From Mansonella perstans (lineage: Eukaryota; Nematoda; Chromadorea; Rhabditida; Onchocercidae), in assembly GCA_037074765.1 (NCBI GenBank), contig JBAMDO010000576.1, positions 1 to 64,000 of the forward strand: a DNA stretch of 64,000 nt, written 5' to 3'. The notes under the pieces were generated by a model, which made no database searches, was not told the DNA's origin, and saw nothing but the letters and a program-made list of their open reading frames with translations. The position numbers and the translations under genes were made by a program. Positions 19,840-32,224 of this stretch are shown piece by piece (position 1 is the stretch's first letter; each line of letters begins with the position of its first letter).

Positions 19840-20165
19840 TCTTTTCTTGCTCTTTTTCCGAAGAATCCTCCTGCAGGATTCTCTTCTTGCTCTTTTTTTT
19901 CTGAAGAATCCTCCTGCAGGATTCTCTTCTTGCTCTTTTTTTCCGAAGAATCCTCCTGCAGGATTCTCTTCTTGCTCTTTTTTTTCCGAAGAATCCTCCT
20001 GCAGGATTCTCTTCTTGCTCTTTTTTTTTCCGAAGAATCCTCCTGCAGGATTCTCTTCTTGCTCTTTTTTTTTTCCGAAGAATCCTCCTGCAGGATTCTC
20101 TTCTTGCTCTTTTTTTTTCCGAAGAATCCTCCTGTAGGATTCTGTTCTTGCTTTTTTTCCAAAAA
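19840..20165. repeat. ~42-bp minisatellite with self-complementary core, ~7-8 copies
   Basis: Each unit runs CTTCTTGCTC, a T run of variable length (6-10), then CCGAAGAATCCTCCTGCAGGATT. The variable T run shifts the reading frame between units, which argues against a coding role. The AATCC...GGATT core around CTGCAG is near-palindromic, so each unit could form a small hairpin. Confidence 0.9.
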
Positions 20166-20826
20166 ACTCTCCTTCAGAAGATTGTCGATGGCTTTCTCTT
20201 ACTATCTTTATTAAGAATTTTTCAATCAACGATGATGCTAATCTATGTAAATTCACTACAAAGCATATTGTAATTGTATGCTTGTGAATAGATGCTATAA
20301 TTGTATTATAAATGTGTGTGAATTTTACGAAATCAGAATTAAAAAAAAAAAGTGTTTAGAAATTGATTAATTTATGAGGATGAAATGACTAATAATAATA
20401 CATGATCATTTACGTAATGCAATATTGATATTATTTTATTTCAAAACGATTAGTTACTAGACGAACGAGATTGGACAATCCTGTAAGATTTTGGTATCGC
20501 TGATTGCTATAATTGTTAGTGATCCATTGATTCATTGATTCATTGTTCATAATCCATTAATTCATTAATTCAGGTGTGTAAACTTCACATTTTTCAATTG
20601 AAAAAAAGGTGAGAAAAATTTTTGCATTACTGAGAGATTTGAAAGAATGTTACGGAGAATTGTATGAGATTAGAAATTAATTCCAATTTAGAATTATTTC
20701 CCAAATTAAATCTTTTAGAAGTAATCTATAGAAATGATTTAAATTTAAAATTATTAATTTGTTGTTAATTTATAGGTGCAAAAACAATTCTCCCTTTCTC
20801 TCTTTCTCTCTTTCTAAATGAGTATT

Positions 20827-22045
20827 TTATTTCTTTTCCTCCTCTTTCTTTTCATCCTCCTTTTTTTCCTCTTCTTTCTTTTCATCCTCTTTCTTTTCAT
20901 CCTCCTTCGCTTCCTCTTTTTTCTCTTCCTTCTGCAACATACACCTCTCCAAAAATGAGAAATTTACATAAAAAAATTCTCACAGTCCCACACTATTAAT
21001 TTAGCTAGAAAATATAGCAATGGTTCCTTCATTAATTAAATTAAATGAGACTTCAAAAAAAGTGAAATTGAATGATTAAAATTCGACTTTTGTAATAAAA
21101 CTAACCTTCTCCTCTTCCTCTTTCTTTTCCTCCTTCTTTTCCTCCTTCTTTTCCTCCTTCTTTTCCTCCTCCTTTTTCTCCTCCTCCTTTTTCTCCTCAC
21201 CACCTTCCTTTTTCTCCTCCTCTTTCTTCTCCTCCTTTTTCTCACCCTCTTCCTTCTTTTCATCGCCTTCTTCCTTTTTAAAGTCTACATAGAGTCTAAA
21301 ACATCCTTTTTTAAGTTTATATGGAATCTAAAAATACTTCTCCAATTATTTCACTTCTCATTAGCTATTGTTTAAACATTGCAATCACTATGTTATTATT
21401 ATTTTAATTAAGCCTAGGCTCATTTTTATAAAGCCTAGGCTCACTTTACCTCTTTGTTCCATTTGGATCTCCTTTGTGATCTGACCAGCATGCCCTTGGT
21501 GCTTTACCCTCATCAGTCGCTTTTATGTAATATACTGCAAAGTAGTGCTTCCCACTATCGGGTACCGTTTTTCCCGCATTGAAAGTTAACTGAAAAACTG
21601 CTTTTGTAGTATTCTCATTGTATCAATGATTGTAAAAATGTTGTAAAATAATTTCTCATTTAAGATACCAAATTTTGTTTGATTTCGAAAAATTTTTAAA
21701 AATTTAATTTGGAAAAGAAATTTTATTTCTACAAAAACATTTTATGCCAAACCTTGACGACAGTTTCTTCACCAGGTTTTAGTGCAAAAACCGGAGGGCG
21801 GATACGGAACATTTCGTTTGAAGTACATTTGACTTTACACGCTTGCCGATCCTAAAATTCATCTAGATGATAATTGATATTGAAAAGAATTTGAAGAAAT
21901 GAAAAAAAAAAGTAAAAACGAAGATTGCACGAACCGATGTAGGATTTGTAATTTTTAGAGTTGTCGGACAGGGTTCTTCTCCGAGCTTCTTTCCAACATA
22001 GGTAATTCGTTCACTGGGGTCAAGCTTTAGTGCGAATTCGCCCAT
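20827..22045 (-). CDS. MSP-domain protein with Lys/Glu-rich C-terminal tail, 5 exons, ~214 aa
   Basis: Exons in transcript order: 21935-22045, 21753-21851, 21450-21589, 21106-21295, 20827-20931; all phases agree. Exons 1-3 encode one major-sperm-protein-like immunoglobulin fold: LKLDPSERITYVG, a central ITNPTS (the Asn-Pro turn typical of the family), CKVKCTSNEMFRIRPP, then KPGEETVVK and HYFAVYYI. Exons 4-5 encode about 100 residues of almost pure Lys/Glu with a few Asp, probably an extended charged helix. MSP-domain proteins assemble the sperm motility cytoskeleton of nematodes. A tailed MSP protein could be an accessory fibre component like the Ascaris MFP1 group, but VAP-like or other MSP-domain roles are possible. 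No transmembrane segment is seen, which argues against VAP proper. Confidence 0.9.
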
Positions 22046-24273
22046 TTTTATTGTCGTCTCAAGTTTCTGGATCGTTAACTTTATCTTATTATATTATTTA
22101 GCGACCAACCGGATCACCCGCTTCGTATGAGAGCAGTGCTGAACAATAAAAATGCAAAATATTTGCCACGTCTTTATTTAAATTTCTTTCAGTCTTTTGT
22201 TAATTTATTTTTGTATTCAATGAAGCCAAAATGAATTACTCAATTTTATTGCTTCGTTAGAACTTATATTTTTTATCACATATCTATGATCTATTAATTT
22301 CTTTTTTTTTTCATATGCAAATTTTTTCCAGATATATATAATCTATTAATTTCTTATTTTTTACATGCAAAAAAAGAAGGAGTGGAGTGGATTTTAAATT
22401 ATTATATTTAAAATATTTTAAATCAATTTTAAAAGCATTAGAAATATTTCTTTCTTTTTGTTTTTACACTATAAAAGATAACAACCATGTATGAATAGAA
22501 TTCTTTATATGATTTTTTTGCAAAGTTCTTTTTTATTCCAAAACACTTTTTATTATCCTTTTTTCATATTAATAATGCTATGTTTTTTTTTTTTTTTTTT
22601 TTTGTTTCATAAATGGATATTTCAGTGGTCATCTTTCGTCCGAATTATTTTGTTGAAAAAACTGATTTCATTGATAAAAAGTGCTTGATGGAATTTCAAC
22701 TTTCAATGATCTTTTATATTCGTTTGAAGCGCTAGTTAACGATAGCATGATATGCTTATAAAGCAAGCATTTTCTGCTTTATTCATCTTTACTTTTGAAT
22801 TTGTTTTCTGCGTTTAATTTGTCTGTGATGATAACGATATCCAGTATTTCACTAACAATTCCTCTTTTCTTCATTTAAACTTAACTCCCGAGATATCTTT
22901 TCAGCATCATCGCCGGTTAAAATTGTATCTCATAGAAATGACTTCAATAAACAGCTAAATTAACCGTAATATCAAGTTATTTAAAATCAATTTTTTTAAA
23001 TTGAAAGCTGTGAAAAGAATAGTTTGTTCACTGTAAATAAGAAATGTTTGTTTGAGACTTTTAATTATTTACTGAGTACATTTACTAGAGTATTCCCTTA
23101 TTGTGGTTTCAGCAAATACTGAATGATAATCATAAAAAAAAAAAAAAAAAAAAAAAAAACATTTGGTTTAGGAAACTGTCCAATTAATAGATCCGTAACT
23201 GACAAATGATAGACATATTGCTAAATGCAAAAAAAAAAATCATTGAAAAATCATCAATAAAAACTGAATAATGTAAAGAAAACATTATCAGAAAATTTTC
23301 TGAATAGATAACGATATAACGAACATCGAATTGGGAAAATCTTGCAAATCCAGAATAGGATTCAGGAATTAATATTCAGGAATGATTTTTATGGTAATAT
23401 TTAGAAACTATGACAGAAGGATATTTAAATGCCACAAGAGAATATTTGTACACTGTGTGTGTATTCATATCTATGTATTCCAGCGAATCTGTTCGTATGT
23501 TCTGTTATTTTTCAGGTACTTTATTATATACTTTCATTTACCAATAAATCGATAGAAGTAACGTAGGTGGTAAATTTCCAGTGAAAATTAAACTGATAAA
23601 TAGAATTAAAGGAAGTATTCGACAGTCTAACTGCAATCATCAATCCCATAAATGTTATTGTAATATGATACGTATTTGATACACTTATATCACTTTCTCC
23701 TCAAATTTTGCAGTGACCTTTTTCGTTGTTCTGCTGGTCATCATATTGGTTAGCTGTTGATGCATGACCATTCTTTACATCAAACTATATCATTTTTTCT
23801 TTTTGTCCTTTTTCTATCGTGGTACTTCTTTACTTTTTCGATTTTCTTCCTCCTAAATTCTTTATAAATCTGCATAATTGAACTATTTAAAGAATGTTCC
23901 CTCCTATATCCTTTTCTAATTCAGACCAATTGTCCGTCTTCTGGCTCTGTTATTCGCTTAGCGCTGTTCAATATGTTCATGAAAATCACGATAATAATAA
24001 TAATAATTTTAGTTATTTTAGCGGTTTCCGGAAATGCATTCTAACGCGGTATCAATTCCTAATATGAAATGTATCAAAAATAACTTACATCCGTTCACTT
24101 TATTCCTAATTGTGTACAGTTTACACTTATAAAAAATGAAACATTTTATTGCTTGCTATTTACCAAAGTATTGATAAAAACAGATTAAATTGTTTTAGCT
24201 CTGAAATGTTTAAACACGACCTAACTTATTCGACATATAAACAAAACATTTTTATCCATAAATTATTATTACA
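22046..24273. other. intergenic, no gene resolved
   Basis: AT-rich DNA with poly-T (22.58 kb) and poly-A (23.13 kb) tracts. A frame near 22.49 kb is low-complexity Phe-rich translation. A short hydrophobic frame (TFFVVLLVIILVSC, near 23.71 kb on the + strand) follows a good acceptor but cannot be joined to anything. Confidence 0.5.
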
Positions 24274-24806
24274 GATACGAACTCAGAAAAATTGAAGAAA
24301 ATAGGCCCATGCGTGAACAACTTTTGCCCTGATGGTTATAAATGCATAAATAACGGATGTGTTGAAAATCAAACTTTCTTAAAAAATCTTAAAAAAGGTT
24401 GATTTTTTCTTCGTAATTACCAATAGATCTAGAGAAAATTAGGTATTTTTTTTTAAGTTTTTGTAAAAGAAGGTTTTTGTTTTTTTTTTTGTAGTTTTTA
24501 TACTTCGTAACAAATGATAACGGAGAAATCCTATGAATGTTACAAAATATCATTGCAATACGAAGAAAATATAGATCAAAATGTAGATACCAATGAGTAA
24601 TCGTGCATCAATAAATCAATGCAGCTAGGAAAGATTCATTGAATCAAGGAAATCCCTGCTTTTTTAAATTACGTAATTATAGAAATTTTAGTCCAGGTTT
24701 TTCAGAAGTATTGGTCCATGTATAAATAATAACTTGTGTCCCGAAGATCACGCATGCTACAATGATTTTTGCTACAATACGAAAAGGTCAGTTAATGTGC
24801 TATGAA
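23972..24806 (+). pseudogene. small cysteine-rich secreted protein gene, possibly broken
   Basis: Two exons encode similar cysteine modules. The exon after the acceptor at 24274 gives KKIGPCVNNFCPDGYKCINN then GCV. A second, near 24694-24803, gives SIGPCINNNLCPEDHACYND then FCY. Both share IGPCxNN(x)CPxxxxCxNxxC, a small disulfide fold typical of secreted nematode proteins. Upstream, ATG 23972 opens a hydrophobic, Ile-rich signal-peptide-like segment (MFMKITIIIIIILVILAVSG). The donor with the right phase (after ACGCG near 24048) lies just beyond an in-frame TAA, and the phase from the first to the second module exon does not match simply. It is therefore a decayed gene, two separate genes, or one with exons I did not find. 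No family name is assigned. Confidence 0.4.
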
Positions 24807-25435
24807 TGCAAGAAGTTCATGTCACTTAAATCAACTAATGGATTCATCTGAAATCGCCACAAATATCTTTGCCTTCCCAATTATTTATATAAATTTCTCG
24901 TTGAAACCGAAATATTCGTTTCAAATCAGTTCTTAACTCGCTCACTGTGAAATTTCATTCCTAAAGAATTCGGAAAATTTTATCTTAAATTTAACATGCA
25001 TGATACATAGTAAACTGCTTCTCTACATTAATACAAATCTTTTGGGGGAATAAACCTGATTCATGCTACGTTTCATTGTTATGCTTTCATCTACGACAAC
25101 AAAATAAGCCTAACTGCATGGATCTTTGATAGGCTTGTAAAGGACACCTCTTCCTATACGTCCTATTTTTCATTGCATTGATTTTGAACTTTTACATTTC
25201 CCAACAAACTTAGTATGATTACTTCTGAGTGTACAACTACAACTCCGAATATGGCCATACCTATAAGAATTTCGCTACTAGATAATTAATAATACGGACT
25301 AAAGACAAGTGAGATACTTCTTCCAGTTTATCAAATATCTTGCCATACAGAAAGATTTAAAAGATCATTGGTTAAAACTGAGATCATTATGAAATAAATA
25401 AATACAAATGATGAGTCTCAGGAAACTCAATCTTT
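24807..25435. other. intergenic, nothing seen
   Basis: AT-rich DNA between the cysteine-rich exons and the 3' end of knl-1. No exon-like frame, repeat or RNA structure stood out. Confidence 0.5.
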
Positions 25436-28400
25436 TTATTCGCGTTCAGGTAAAAATTGTCGATATCCATTCATCTCTTCATAATATTCTTGCAAAAATT
25501 TTTCTCGTTGTGCAACTATCTTTGCTATCTGCTTTGCCATCATAAATTTCGTTTCATCATACTCTTTTAACAGAACTTTTAGTCGCTGAAACAAAAAGGA
25601 AATATTGCGGATCTCTGCAAAATATTCAAATCATTTAATCACATGGAACAAATAGAAAACAAGAAATTGCTCAAATATTTCGAGAAAACCGAAAAAAAAA
25701 AGGAAATCTTATAAATTTACAACTGATAAAGTACAAAATTACATTCATATTTCAAAAATATTTTTCGCCTTTTTGAAAAATGAAAGAAATTCTGTTTCAC
25801 CTTTGTTTTATAAATATCTTAAGCTTACTACGCTTTGTTTTTTCGTAAGTTCGAATTCTTTCAGTGCAATTTCTAGATTCCCAGAACATTTCGCAACTTT
25901 TAAATCGATAAACTTGGCTTCATTTTCCTCTGCACTATCCACAGCTTCATCTACTGCTTTTAGTTGGGTATAACGCTGCGTTATTTCTGCAGAAAATTAG
26001 GCGTGTTGTGTTTCATTTATGGAATAAAAAATCTTTTTTAGAATAGACAGAATGTGAGTTGGGAAAGCATAATGCATTTGCTACTGTAAACCAAAGCTCT
26101 TAGATGACAAATAATTCATACTTTCACGATTTTGTTCATAATTCTTTATCGATTGTGCTAACTGCTTTTGCTGATCTGATTTAGCTTTCGTTTCAAGTAG
26201 CAATTCCTGTAACGCTCAGAGCGATTCAATTCAAATAAATCAATAGGAAAAAAAAATTAGAAAGTACTGATTGATTCATTTGTCTCCCCTCTACTGAATT
26301 TATTTCTTTGAATTCGCAATTTCCACAGCTCTATTTATGAAGGTTTCATGCAAGAATTGATATTCTGTAGTGTCACTATCTACCGTATAGTAGTGCAGAT
26401 CACCACTTGATAAAGCATGATATGCTTTAGAATATTAGATCTATCTGACAATTAAATATGCTGTTCTGCATATTCATCGGTAATAAAACTTTTTTTTCAA
26501 ATTCCTTATAATAATTAAAAGAAGAATCAGTGATGCAAATTTGGTATCTAAAAGAGCGAATCAAAAAGTTGTCAGAAATACATTACATAACAAAAAGAAC
26601 TAATCAAACTGTAAAAAACCAGTGCCCTATTCTTAAAAATCAACATTCATTGAATATCAAAGTAATCAGCATACTTTTATATTTGAAGAAATGAGATTGA
26701 CAATAAACTTACATCCAATTTTTCACTCGTCAGTTTAGCGAGTTTAGCTCTTAAAACGAACCATTCACGTTGCGCCATCAGGTAGCACACATCGAACCAG
26801 GAAACTTCGTTTTTTGATAGCTGAACTTCACCAAGATATAAATGGCGATTTCTGTATGGTAATTTGAAGAGCAGAGTAGGTTGAAATAAAGGACAGAAAA
26901 TCGAAGAAATTACAATTATAAGTTATGGTTACAACTCTGAATTATTCTTTCATAAAAACCTTTAGAACCTCAATAATATTACTGTATGCCGAAAACTGGG
27001 CAATAAAAATGAATGAGACAAACTTTTCTAGGATTTAACATTCTTATACATTCAGCGATTTTTCGATCGTTGCAATTTGGAAGCTGTGCGTCAATTAGAC
27101 TTTTACATCTGGAATAAGAACTTCATGGTTTAGAAATTGCATAAGTTTTCAAATCCTTTCAAAACAAAATCAGGTTCAGTTATTTATTACGTTTGATGTT
27201 TCAATCGCTTGAAGCTATTCCTCTTCCTTTTCATAAAAAATAGAAAATAACCAGCTGCATCAATAAAAATAGCTTATAAAAATCAAATTTCTTGCATTAT
27301 ATTAGAACAAACTTAACAAAGAAATCACTAAATAAAACGGAAATCACAAGAAAAAAAATTAACCGGTCGAGAACTTCGGCAATACGTTTGCGCAAATTTG
27401 TCGTTGCCAATTGCTTGAGCTCCATAATTTGAGGCTGCTCATTTGGCTTAATTCGCAAACATGGTATTGTTCGAAAACTTATATTGAATCCTACAGTGTG
27501 AACACGACTCGTAAGGAAACTTGACTCATTCCCCAAAGCTGCTGTAATAATTTCAGAACGACGCGAAGACAACGACGATGATTCAAGATATGACTGCTCA
27601 GCAGCTGTATGCAGTTCGTTATTGAAAGAATCAGCTGTTGAAACTAAATTTCAAAAAGTCATATTAGACAGATGAAGTGCAATCGGATTTCTTTATCTAC
27701 TAACGGTTACTTCACTATATAACAATGAAGTACTATTATTATTACTTAGCAAACAGAAGTATCTCTTAATTTGCAGTTTTGTGAGTAAAATATCAGCCTC
27801 CATTAATCAGCAAAAGTTTCACATTATTTCCGATACATTCCTAAATAAGATTCAATTTCCTGCACCTTGACTCTTGAGTTCATCCGAGTGAAATAATGGT
27901 TCTGGCATGGGAATATCGTACAACATACTGACATCATCACTACCAGCAGCAGAAAGTTCAGACAAAGTGAATACTCCAGATTGATTTAAGCTCTGACGCA
28001 ATCGATGTTTGATTTTAGTTAAAACCTTAAATAAAATATATTAAACAATAAATCATTAAATTCTAAGAACTTCAATTATCTCCTGTATATTACTTCTTAT
28101 ATAAGATCGAATTGAGTATTTCTAATATAATTATAATTGTGACAACCTTATCTGTGGACTTGTCAATGCTCACTGTATTTTCAGGAGTATTTGTCGAATC
28201 TGCTTTGTCCTGAAAATACTTATAATGATATTCCTAAGTGTTTGCAAAGCAGTAACTTTTGAATTCTGTAGTAATTTATAATTCATTTCTGAATCAAAAA
28301 AATAAATAAATCGAAAAATAATAGGACTGTAAACAACCTTAGCAACACCAATTTTTGGTGATCCAGACAGCGAGGTGTTTGTTTCAGATAGATGAGTGAC

Positions 28401-31400
28401 TTTTGGACTATGTAAACGAATCATTTTTTTTGGTAGAGCAGCAGGTGATTCAAGTACTGTCTTGCGAACCGATGAAAGAAATTTATTGGACTAAAAAGTT
28501 CCAAATAGTCATGTTAATATTGAAGCAAGTCAGTTCAAAAATAAATTTTACCTACTAAACGATATGATAATCAAATTGATAAAAGAAAGCCGCATCAAGT
28601 CTTTCGTCCTTCTTAATTTCCTACAATTATTCTTCAAATACACCGATTCAATCAATCTTTATGAACTAACTATATGCTGCCGATTAAGTCGTGAAGACAG
28701 GTCAAGAGTAATATCATCATCACAATATGTAGTTTCATTAGCATCCTGAACAGATTTCACTGCTGGATCACATGCAACACAGACTTCCTGAACCTCTGAT
28801 TCCTAAAGAAATCTTTGTTTACAACAGACGCATTGCGAAATTCCAAAAACAGCATATGAATAACTGTTGCTGAAGCTCAGTAAAAATATACCATAGAAGA
28901 AACGTTGTTTAAAATCTGAATGTCATCAACCATAACGATGCTTTCTAAATTATCTTTACGAATTGATGCTTCTGTATCATTTTTCGCTGAAAAAAGATTT
29001 CAACAATCAACAATTGAAATTGTTCCAAGATAACATAAATTTCACTAAATTAATAAGATTAATTGACTTGGAACTAAGTTAATTAATCACAACTTTGAAT
29101 ATGAATTTTCAAAAAAGCCCTTTTACACTAGTAGTTTTCAAATTATTCAATTGTCTGTTGCTGAACGGTCGATAATTAGTTAGAAATTATGATTTAACAC
29201 AAAGTATATAGTGCATCCAGTAAAAATATATGAATAAAATTTGCAAAAATTCATTCATTGTAAGCTTCATTTTCCTTTTTTAAAACAAAATCCAATGCAT
29301 TACCACTATTAATTCCGAATAAAACGTTTGCTTCATTAGTAACGTCAGGTGTAACTGATTTCAAAGAAGCATCATCTATCGGTACCTCGAATATTTGGCT
29401 GTCACCAGAAGAAATATCCTGAAAATTCACCAGAATTTTTCAAATGGAAAGAACTAGCAAGGTTATCGAGGTCAATCCTTGGCACATATATATTGCAAAG
29501 TTAGTGGGAGCTATTTTGCACCCATTATCGATTCAAATTACTTTTATGAAAAATTTTATTAAAAAAATAGCTTTCTCACCATGTCAGCAATGTCTGAATT
29601 TAAGGGAGCCACAGATAATTTTTCAGCATCTATCTTCAGTCCTTCATTTATATCTTCACTTTGATGTCCGTTGATTGCGCCAACCTTGAAAATTAATTGC
29701 GTTGCATTTGACGCTAAAGTATCATCGTTCATGCTTTGCTGATTTGAATCTGTCATCTGTAAAAACTAACAATTTACCATTATTTTTCCAGCTGATAACA
29801 TTAACCAAAAAAGGAGTATTTATGAAATCACTGAAAAAGCAACATTTAGTTCATCTATAGTTCTTCACATTTATGTAACTATTTCCACTGCATGTTATGA
29901 AAAACAGAAAAACAAGCTAAGTGAAGAAAAAATATAAACATCTTTTTAAAAGAAGATACAAAATTTTTACAAGATGTCGAAGGATGGTGGATCGTCTGAA
30001 CAACTTTCTGGTTGCATCAGTTGGTACTGGAGAAGGACTGTTTGAATCACTCATATCCATCGATTCTACCTCCAAAATATCTAGTTTCTCATTGTGAACC
30101 GCTTCCTGAACAGCAGAAATTAAAGAAACTGCAAAGAGAATTTCGTTGTTTAGTTGTCGATAATGCACGCAATTACAAATTAAAATTCACTCTTGTTGAT
30201 CTCATCTTTTTTTCGTTCTTCAACATTTTTTTTCTGTTTTATTTTGCAGTAGCTTCAAATAACCTCATTCCTGGCTATCGCCGAATACTTTACAAAATAG
30301 TCTCTTCTGGAGATCTTAACCATTAGAAATAACCGGCGAAGACAACACCGACACTCATTTGCTCTTATCATATTTTTTACTTATTCGATGTAAATAATTA
30401 GCGGAATGTAAATTATACGAGGAACCAAAATGCACTTCAGAAATGTGGTCTGGTGGGCCATTTGTTTCCTCTCTTCCTGAGATGTTATGAGATTGTAATG
30501 GGTAGCAGCATCCAGTACCTGCAGCTACAAAACGTAAGCTTAGAAAATTTGTAAGACTACAAAATCATCTACACACATTCATAACTGTATTACTTTTTGT
30601 CATCAAAATAAGTCAAGTGTAGGTAATGAAATCTTAGATACCAATAAAGTTTGTACATAACACATAAACTATACCATCGTGATTTCCATCTCCATGAGTC
30701 AAATTATCACTTAAATCGTCCGAACATCTTACGCCAACAAACGGTGTAGATGTAGTTACCGGAATGAAATTCTCTACTGTGTGATCAAGTTCTAAAAATT
30801 AAAAATAAGTTCAAGAAATAAACAAAGAAGGACGTTCAAAAAAATAAATAAATAAATTCAAAAAAATTAAACAATAAGAAAATTAAGAAAATCAGAAAAT
30901 GAGAGTTGACTTCTGCAGACTAACATTAAACAAAAAATGAGAAATTTTAATTAAAATATTACTGTTTGTGATTATTTCTGCTTCACATCCACCATTTGAT
31001 CCGGACACAGACGCTTGCCTGAAGTATTTATAAAGCGTACTCAGCAACATTTTTCTTTGGAAAGAATATTTTTCAAAAAAAGATTGGCACTTTAAAGTAA
31101 AACTGAAAATATAATTCTGTAAATACGATAGCCTGACTTACTCCGAAGTTAAACCATCCGAACTTGTCGTATCGTACACTGGAATTAATAATTAATTCAA
31201 ATTATATTTTCGTAGATACTGTGGATCATTACATTTATTTAGAAGGAATCCATAATTAAAGCATAAAATAAAGTACTAGAAGCCTAAATGAAAAAAGAAA
31301 AACAATTTAATATTTTTAGTACGAAATATATGATAATAGATTTAGTAAGAGTAATCTAGATTAAAGCATTAACAAATAATTAGAAGAGATTGAAAAATTA

Positions 31401-32224
31401 AGATGTATATTTGCAAGATTGATAGCAGAGACTTCTTAAATTTCAAAAAGAAAGTACTGGAACTTACATTTCATAGGTTCGTTATGAGGAGAATGTATGA
31501 TCTTACTGTGTTCCACATCAAACTCCCTAAAAACTGCTATCATTCGAATAAACTAACTATTTCCAAGAGTACATTAATTCATTAATATCATTAAAAATAG
31601 CTCTACTGTAACTCAATCTTGTAACATCTGGCAAGATAGTGTGCTGCTTACTCTGGTCTCATTCAATTCAGAGCATTCTTATAGTTCCATTTTTTTTTTC
31701 TAAATTTGAAAAGGTCAAGGTGACAAAAGGTTAGCCAAAAGAGTGCTAGAACAATCATTTACATGCTGTAAGCGGGTAAAATTCATCAAAAGCTTTTTAT
31801 AATATTCACTCCAAGCTAATAAAATGTCACAAAAATGACTTACTGAACAGTACGAATGGTGTGAAAGCTGACACGTCTTTTTACTGTGGCTGTTATCGTC
31901 GTTGATAATTCACCATTGTCAAAATTTAGAGGCTGTTGTGGTTTTAGTATCTGAGAAAAACATAATATTATTGCTTTTCATATAAAATCAACCACTTTTT
32001 CCTCGTTATCTCTACTCTTCAAATCTAGGATTTAATACTTCGATAATTCAAACAGTAAGCTCAAGTCTGGATAAACTTATTGTTAATTTGAATAAACCAC
32101 CTAAATTTATGTCCATTTAAGGTATAAAACCAATTCCAAAAAAAAAATCAAACTATTGTAATTACTTAGAAATACTATCTATGACTGTTTAAAAACATAC
32201 CGACGATCTTCGCTCCTTCTCCAT
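25436..32224 (-). CDS. knl-1: KNL-1 (Spc105/CASC5) kinetochore scaffold, 21 exons, ~842 aa
   Basis: KNL-1 is the KMN-network scaffold that recruits PP1 and BUB proteins to kinetochores. Exon starts in transcript order: 32224, 31950, 31526, 31178, 31018, 30791, 30518, 30128, 29756, 29418, 28986, 28802, 28490, 28209, 28025, 27643, 27108, 26851, 26206, 25986, 25585; stop at 25436. The phases close to 843 codons. The identification rests on the paired PP1-docking motifs at the N-terminus: SSILK (residues 7-11, across the first junction) and KRRVSF (about 32-37). Degenerate MELT-like motifs follow: MDMS (~203), MDIS (~291, built across an exon junction) and LDLS (~394). The C-terminus (about 670-842) is strongly helical and probably coiled-coil. 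The sequence between is poorly conserved. The junction between exons 7 and 8 (donor 30381, acceptor 30128) is the least certain; a shorter exon 7 is possible. A T-rich acceptor precedes the ATG. A 15-copy repeat lies upstream. Confidence 0.85.

Larger units (their letters stand above)
18845..20826. other. intergenic region with repeats, no gene resolved
   Basis: This is the 5' flank of MCM2 and the 3' flank of the MSP-domain gene. It contains a short CAATTCAC/CACGTACAC-type repeat (19.32-19.43 kb) and a ~42-bp minisatellite (19.84-20.16 kb). Long frames across the minisatellite on both strands are repeat translations (for example KKEQEENPAGGFFG) and are not called as genes. Confidence 0.6.

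Noticed and set aside
19804..20256. 150-codon and overlapping frames rich in KKEQEENPAGGFFG or FFPKNPPAGFSSCS
   Set aside because: They translate the 42-bp minisatellite on both strands, and unit-to-unit T-run variation would shift the frame.
21036..21263. Arg/Lys-only frame on the - strand
   Set aside because: It is the shifted frame of the Lys/Glu-rich exon of the MSP-domain gene.
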